This document shows positions 5,755 to 9,228 of a stretch of DNA of 9,228 bases, piece after piece; the first letter of the stretch is position 1, and every line of letters starts with the position of its first letter. The stretch lies in NCBI GenBank assembly GCA_003641345.1, contig QNAD01000058.1:1-9228 (forward strand). Direction: 5' to 3'. The stretch is from Candidatus Zixiibacteriota bacterium (GTDB lineage Bacteria; Zixibacteria; MSB-5A5; GN15; FEB-12). A program made the position numbers and the translations under genes. The notes beneath the pieces were generated by a model. The model did no database searches. It was not told the DNA's origin and saw only the letters and a program-made list of their open reading frames with translations.

Positions 5755-5783
5755 TTGAGATGAGTTTCAAGGATTATTAAATT
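5755..5783 (+). promoter_or_regulatory. Candidate sigma70-like promoter for the leader ORF and DUF4097 gene
   Basis: TTGAGA (5755-5760), 17-base spacer, TAAATT (5778-5783): five of six and four of six consensus matches. The -35 word and spacing are the same as in the lpxC promoter candidate. Expected start point near 5790, about 24 bases before the leader ATG. Confidence 0.4.
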
Positions 5784-5813
5784 AGTTACTTATGAAAGGA
5801 TTGGAATTATAAT

Positions 5814-5870
5814 ATGAAAATTAACGATGTTTCTTGTTGCGAAGACCCTTGGGGAGAAGATGGAATTTGA
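5814..5870 (+). CDS. 18-codon ORF, possible leader peptide (MKINDVSCCEDPWGEDGI)
   Basis: ATG 5814-5816 to TGA 5868-5870, with GGA 8 bases and AAGGA about 14 bases upstream. It ends 6 bases before the ATG of the 669-residue gene, in the same frame with a TGA between. The downstream gene has no good ribosome site of its own outside this ORF (the nearest is GGA at 5862-5864), so translational coupling is plausible. The peptide has a Cys-Cys pair and an acidic, Trp-containing tail. No known leader family is recognised. A chance small ORF is the main alternative. Confidence 0.35.
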   Translation: MKINDVSCCEDPWGEDGI

Positions 5871-5876
5871 TTTAAT

Positions 5877-7886
5877 ATGATCAATATAAATAGACATAGC
5901 TATTTTATCACTCTATTACTAATTATGATTTTGTTCTCAGTAAATAGTTTGGCTCAAATGGTTATTATACCTGATGAACCCCCTAAAGACGCTTCCCAAA
6001 ATAAAGAGATTCTTATTGATGAACACATGTTGGAGTTGGCTGAGAACTATGTTTATTTGTTAGACCAATTTGAATTTTTAACCGATGATTATTCTAAGTA
6101 TTTTACAAAATGTGATGATGAGTCTGCTCAAAATTATTATGAAGTTATCAAAAATTTTAACATCAACATTAAACATGGAAAATATTTTGAGAACCTGAAA
6201 AAATTCAATATAGACCTCAAAGATATTTGTGCCCAGTTAGATGACATTGAACAAAGCTTAGATGCCGATAGTAAAAAATCTAAATTCAAACAGCTATTCA
6301 AAAATTTCGCTGAAGATTTAAATATTTACAAAGAAATATACAAATCCGAAGTTATGACTCAACTTCAGGAATATAAAAATATTGAAGACTTACAATTATA
6401 TCTAATCAACCAGTACTACCATGAAGCTGAACAGGATAAATTTGAATTAATTACAAAAATCAAAAGCAAAGAAAAAGAATTAGCGAAACTTCAATCAAAA
6501 TTATCTCATTTTGAAAAAAAAGAACATACAGCTAAAAAATCAGAAATTATTATTCACATACCTAATCTATCAGATGAAAGCTATGCCCCCATGGCTATAG
6601 TAGAAACATTAATGATTGAGATACCCGAAATAGCTATGCCGGATTTTGAATTGAAAAATATTCCCGAACCACCGGAAATTGAAGATGACATATTTGACCA
6701 AGTAGATATTGTTATTCAAAGCAAGGGGTCTCAATATCAAAAAAACTATGACGAATATTGGAATGAAAAAAGTTTCAAAGATTCAAGTTCCGCAATTTCC
6801 CAATCTACTCCAATTTATCTTTTCAATCCAACTGGAGAAATCAGTGTCAAAGGATGGAACAGAAATTATGTCTTAGCTAAATCAGAAATATCTGTTACGT
6901 CTGACTCAGAAGAAAAAGCTGAACAATTTTCTAAAAATATAAGTATTCAAATATATAATAAAGATGGTAAACTGTTTGTAAATACAGAAATCCCAAGATT
7001 AAAAGATACTAAAACAAGAATAGTTGATAGCCATGTTAGCTTAAAAATTCCAGCAAAAAACAGCTTCATTTGTAAAAGCTCTCAGGGACTTATTAACATT
7101 TCTGACATGGAAAACGATATCAAATTGAAAGCCGCCAATAGTGAAATAAAAATTGATGAAATCAAAGGTAATATTGAGATATTAAATAACACCGGAGATA
7201 TTGAAATATTAAATGTTACTGGAGATGTTTCTGCTGAAAACAGTTTCGGAGAAATATTTCTTACTCATTGCAACGGAACGTTAAGCATAGATAATTCCTA
7301 TGATTCAATAGAACTTATTGACTGCACCGGTAATGGGAAAATTAAAAATTCAGGTTTAATTTCTATTACGGGTCATAACGGAAATCTAAACATAATAAAT
7401 AATAAAGGGAATACTGACATAAATATGCATACCGGTGACCTGAAAATATCCAGCATATATACTGTTACAACTCTCTTTGATATTAGAGGAAATATAACAG
7501 TTGATAATCTTAACGCACCTATCAAAGCCGATAATATTGTAGGAATGCTCTCAGCATCAAATTCCCGTTCTCTTATCTCTATTAGTGATTTCCATGGTCC
7601 TTTAGATATTGCTAATATTAAGGGGAAAATCATTTTGAATGTTCCCGAAAAGCTAAGTGGTAACGCTACTATAACACCAACTGAAAGCTTTGTTGATATT
7701 TCAATATCTGAGAATTCAAATTTTGACTTTATAGCTGACATAGAAAATGGTTCGATTCAGAGTTTAATTCCTATGTCAATCAGTTATGAAGGCACTAAGG
7801 CAAAAGCGAACCACACTTTCGGTGATGGAAAACATAAGTTTGTTATAGACGGTAAAGAATCAAGCGTTAAAATCAAAGAACAATAA
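5877..7886 (+). CDS. Exported protein with helical N-terminal half and DUF4097-like beta-repeat C-terminal half
   Basis: A 669-residue protein. Residues 1-26 are a signal peptide (hydrophobic YFITLLLIMILFSVNSLA, then Q27), so it acts outside the inner membrane. Residues about 45-222 are charged and helical, strongest as a coiled coil at about 183-215 (KIKSKEKELAKLQSKLSHFE). A proline/acidic stretch, about 245-275 (IPEPPEIEDD), separates this from the C-terminal part. From about 310 on the pattern is that of DUF4097: FNPTGEISVKGW, a VSLKIPAKNSF strand pair, then short repeats ending in G or N such as KGNIEIL, TGDIEIL and TGDVSAEN up to about 590. These predict a right-handed beta-helix/solenoid surface. 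DUF4097 proteins are often linked to ECF sigma/anti-sigma genes, but none is next to it here. Function unknown; a surface or cell-wall adhesin or stress-related envelope protein is inference. ATG 5877 is the only start before the signal peptide. Confidence 0.75.
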   Translation: MININRHSYFITLLLIMILFSVNSLAQMVIIPDEPPKDASQNKEILIDEHMLELAENYVYLLDQFEFLTDDYSKYFTKCDDESAQNYYEVIKNFNINIKHGKYFENLKKFNIDLKDICAQLDDIEQSLDADSKKSKFKQLFKNFAEDLNIYKEIYKSEVMTQLQEYKNIEDLQLYLINQYYHEAEQDKFELITKIKSKEKELAKLQSKLSHFEKKEHTAKKSEIIIHIPNLSDESYAPMAIVETLMIEIPEIAMPDFELKNIPEPPEIEDDIFDQVDIVIQSKGSQYQKNYDEYWNEKSFKDSSSAISQSTPIYLFNPTGEISVKGWNRNYVLAKSEISVTSDSEEKAEQFSKNISIQIYNKDGKLFVNTEIPRLKDTKTRIVDSHVSLKIPAKNSFICKSSQGLINISDMENDIKLKAANSEIKIDEIKGNIEILNNTGDIEILNVTGDVSAENSFGEIFLTHCNGTLSIDNSYDSIELIDCTGNGKIKNSGLISITGHNGNLNIINNKGNTDINMHTGDLKISSIYTVTTLFDIRGNITVDNLNAPIKADNIVGMLSASNSRSLISISDFHGPLDIANIKGKIILNVPEKLSGNATITPTESFVDISISENSNFDFIADIENGSIQSLIPMSISYEGTKAKANHTFGDGKHKFVIDGKESSVKIKEQ

Positions 7887-7888
7887 AA

Positions 7889-7913
7889 AAAACCGGCTTT
7901 GAAAACCGGTTTT
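7889..7913. terminator. Bidirectional intrinsic terminator between converging genes
   Basis: AAAACCGG (7889-7896), 9-base loop, CCGGTTTT (7906-7913): a perfect 8-bp stem 2 bases after the DUF4097 gene stop. On the minus strand it ends in an 8-base T-run (complement of 7885-7892), strong for the HDOD gene; on the plus strand there are four T's. The sequence can also be read as a near tandem 13-mer (7889-7901 and 7902-7914, one mismatch). Confidence 0.85.
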
Positions 7914-7938
7914 GATTACAGTTACTCCCCACCTGTGT

Positions 7939-9228
7939 TTAAGTACCTGTAATACATTCTTCCGAAGTTATTTTTTCAATCTCTTCGAACTGCTTTTTAA
8001 TTTTATTTTCAATGTCGATAATATAAGTATCATCGTGATAAATTATCGTTTCAAATGTAGTTAATCTCTTGAGTTCTTCCATTACAGACGTAATAGTTTT
8101 CACACTGTTTTCAATAACAATCATAGCTGTCGTTGTAGTATTTTTAGAATCTACTATCTGACCTTTGTCGATGCAGATTTGCACAAGTTGTGCCCTGCCT
8201 AAGATAGTAGCAATAGCATTATTGACATAATGATTAAGAGTAGCAGTAATAGTTCTTAATGCTTCCAGTGCCGCTTTTTGTAATTTTTCCTGAGCTATTT
8301 GCTCATACAGATTTTGGTTTTCTTCCAGCAAATTTTCGACAGTAAGATATTGCTCATAAAGCATCCGATTAGCTTCTTGTAATAATTCTTCGGAAGAACC
8401 TATTTCAATTTCAAGGAATTCAGATTCATGAGTAGTTTTATTCATTAATTCTTTTTGAATTTGAACTAATTTTTCTTTGTCCAGATTTATATTTTCAGTT
8501 AATATCTGAATACTTTCCTGTTCGTTCGACTGAATACGTTTCAAACCGGTCACAGAAAATCTTGAGATACGGGTTGCCAATGAAACAATTTGTGGCAATC
8601 TAAAGTCCGGATCAATATTCCCCGGTGGGAATTCATTCTGAAAAAGTCCGACCGCTTCGCATATTGACTCCGGCAGACGCCATTGTTCTAAAAGAAATCT
8701 TCCTATACGAGCATGATTTGTACCCCAGGTTCTATCTTCCAATTCAAAAATATTTTCACCCGATTGTGCTTGTTTCCAGATTCTGCTAAATTTTTCAGGA
8801 AATGATTTTTCAATTACGAGAAGACCAATATCATGGATAAGACCAGCAATAAATGCCTCTTCGGGGCATTCATATTTTATCGCTTCGGCAATGTCACGCG
8901 ATGCAACAGCAACTTCCAAGGAGTGTCTCCAAAAACGAATCCTGTCAATAGATGTGTCCCATTTCCCTGCTATATTATAAATTGAAGTAGATAAAGCCAA
9001 AGCGGAAACAGCCCGCATTCCCAAAGTCATAACTGCCTGAGAAATAGTAGTAACTTCCCGAGTCACGCCATAAAATGGAGAATTTACAACCCTTAAAATT
9101 TTTGTAACCAATGCCGGATCATGTATTAAAACTTCGGCAAGGTCTGACACCGAAGAGCTTTCATCTTGAACTACCTTAATAACCTGAGTTAAGGTCTGAG
9201 GTAGTGAGGAGAGCTCTTTATGGTCATC
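7939..9228 (-). CDS. HDOD domain signalling protein with histidine-kinase DHp-like tail (5' end outside window)
   Basis: The frame is open from the right edge to TAA 7939-7941, 429 visible residues. A GTG at 9150 is in frame, but the preceding codons read LSSLPQTLTQVIKVV and belong to the HDOD fold, so the true start lies at or beyond the edge. Numbering from the edge: HDOD at about 5-215, with LIHDPALVTKILRVVNSPFYG (33-54), WRHSLEVA (H101), GLIHDIGLLV (H132-D133) and NHARIG (H172). HDOD proteins are HD-related, usually lack phosphohydrolase residues and act in signalling. Residues about 280-320 form a coiled coil (ENLLEENQNLYEQIAQEKLQ). Residues about 320-392 resemble a histidine-kinase dimerisation hairpin: ATLNHYVNNAIATILGRAQL with H333 where kinases have 'HEINNPL', then a second helix ending MEELKRLTTFE. 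No ATPase domain follows. Partners are unknown. Confidence 0.85.
   Translation of the reverse strand, partial: DDHKELSSLPQTLTQVIKVVQDESSSVSDLAEVLIHDPALVTKILRVVNSPFYGVTREVTTISQAVMTLGMRAVSALALSTSIYNIAGKWDTSIDRIRFWRHSLEVAVASRDIAEAIKYECPEEAFIAGLIHDIGLLVIEKSFPEKFSRIWKQAQSGENIFELEDRTWGTNHARIGRFLLEQWRLPESICEAVGLFQNEFPPGNIDPDFRLPQIVSLATRISRFSVTGLKRIQSNEQESIQILTENINLDKEKLVQIQKELMNKTTHESEFLEIEIGSSEELLQEANRMLYEQYLTVENLLEENQNLYEQIAQEKLQKAALEALRTITATLNHYVNNAIATILGRAQLVQICIDKGQIVDSKNTTTTAMIVIENSVKTITSVMEELKRLTTFETIIYHDDTYIIDIENKIKKQFEEIEKITSEECITGT

Noticed and set aside
6990..7660. DNA-level tandem repeats behind the DUF4097 beta repeats
   Set aside because: The repeats are at protein-pattern level only; the nucleotide sequence is diverged, so this is not a recent repeat array.
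7373..7741. 122-codon minus-strand frame inside the DUF4097 gene
   Set aside because: Lies opposite a coding repeat region with a clear protein pattern; no independent support.
9148..9150. GTG as the true start of the HDOD protein
   Set aside because: The 26 codons upstream remain open and read as the N-terminal HDOD helix (LSSLPQTLTQVIKVV), so the gene extends past the window.

Overview
The window is AT-rich bacterial chromosome from a Gram-negative organism, most likely of the Bacteroidota/Chlorobiota/Ignavibacteriota (FCB) assemblage. The clearest pointer is a single gene that fuses LpxC to FabZ and is followed directly by lpxA, an arrangement typical of that group. Two outer-membrane or envelope proteins with signal peptides and a saccharopine dehydrogenase-type C-terminus fit the same setting. 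The species cannot be named from the sequence.

Layout. (1) 2-196, plus strand: the last 64 codons of a saccharopine dehydrogenase family gene. (2) 197-381: a convergent intergenic stretch with short GAGGC-type hairpins. (3) 382-2543, minus strand: the lipid A operon lpxC-fabZ then lpxA, with a 4-base ATGA overlap and a sigma70-like promoter just upstream. (4) 2629-3478, minus strand: a two-gene regulatory cassette. Its first gene is a sigma-region-4-like helix-turn-helix protein carrying a C-terminal Cys/His module; the second is a small ribbon-helix-helix (RHH) protein. Both have strong Shine-Dalgarno sites, and they sit directly upstream of lpxC. (5) 3479-3751: a divergent intergenic region with a perfect 16-bp palindrome and other inverted repeats. 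(6) 3752-5598, plus strand: a CPBP-family intramembrane protease and an omptin-like outer-membrane protease. (7) 5599-5876: a regulatory intergenic region with a near-perfect 20-bp palindrome abutting a candidate promoter, then an 18-codon leader ORF. (8) 5877-7886, plus strand: a 669-residue exported protein with a helical N-terminal half and a DUF4097-type beta-repeat C-terminal half. (9) 7889-7913: a bidirectional terminator. (10) 7939-9228, minus strand: an HDOD signalling protein with a histidine-kinase dimerisation-like tail but no ATPase domain, running off the window edge.

How the genes fit together. The central theme is the cell envelope. LpxC and LpxA carry out the first two steps of lipid A synthesis, and FabZ feeds fatty acid elongation, which competes for the same hydroxyacyl-ACP. 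Characterised omptins require LPS for activity, so an omptin-like protease a few kilobases from the lpx genes is a sensible neighbour, although no operon joins them. The points most worth following up are the sigma4-like/RHH pair upstream of lpxC, the omptin-like protease with conserved catalytic pairs outside the family's usual taxonomic home, the palindrome/promoter/leader-peptide arrangement before the DUF4097 protein, and the HDOD protein with an orphan DHp-like tail. No tRNA, rRNA, CRISPR array or transposase was seen.
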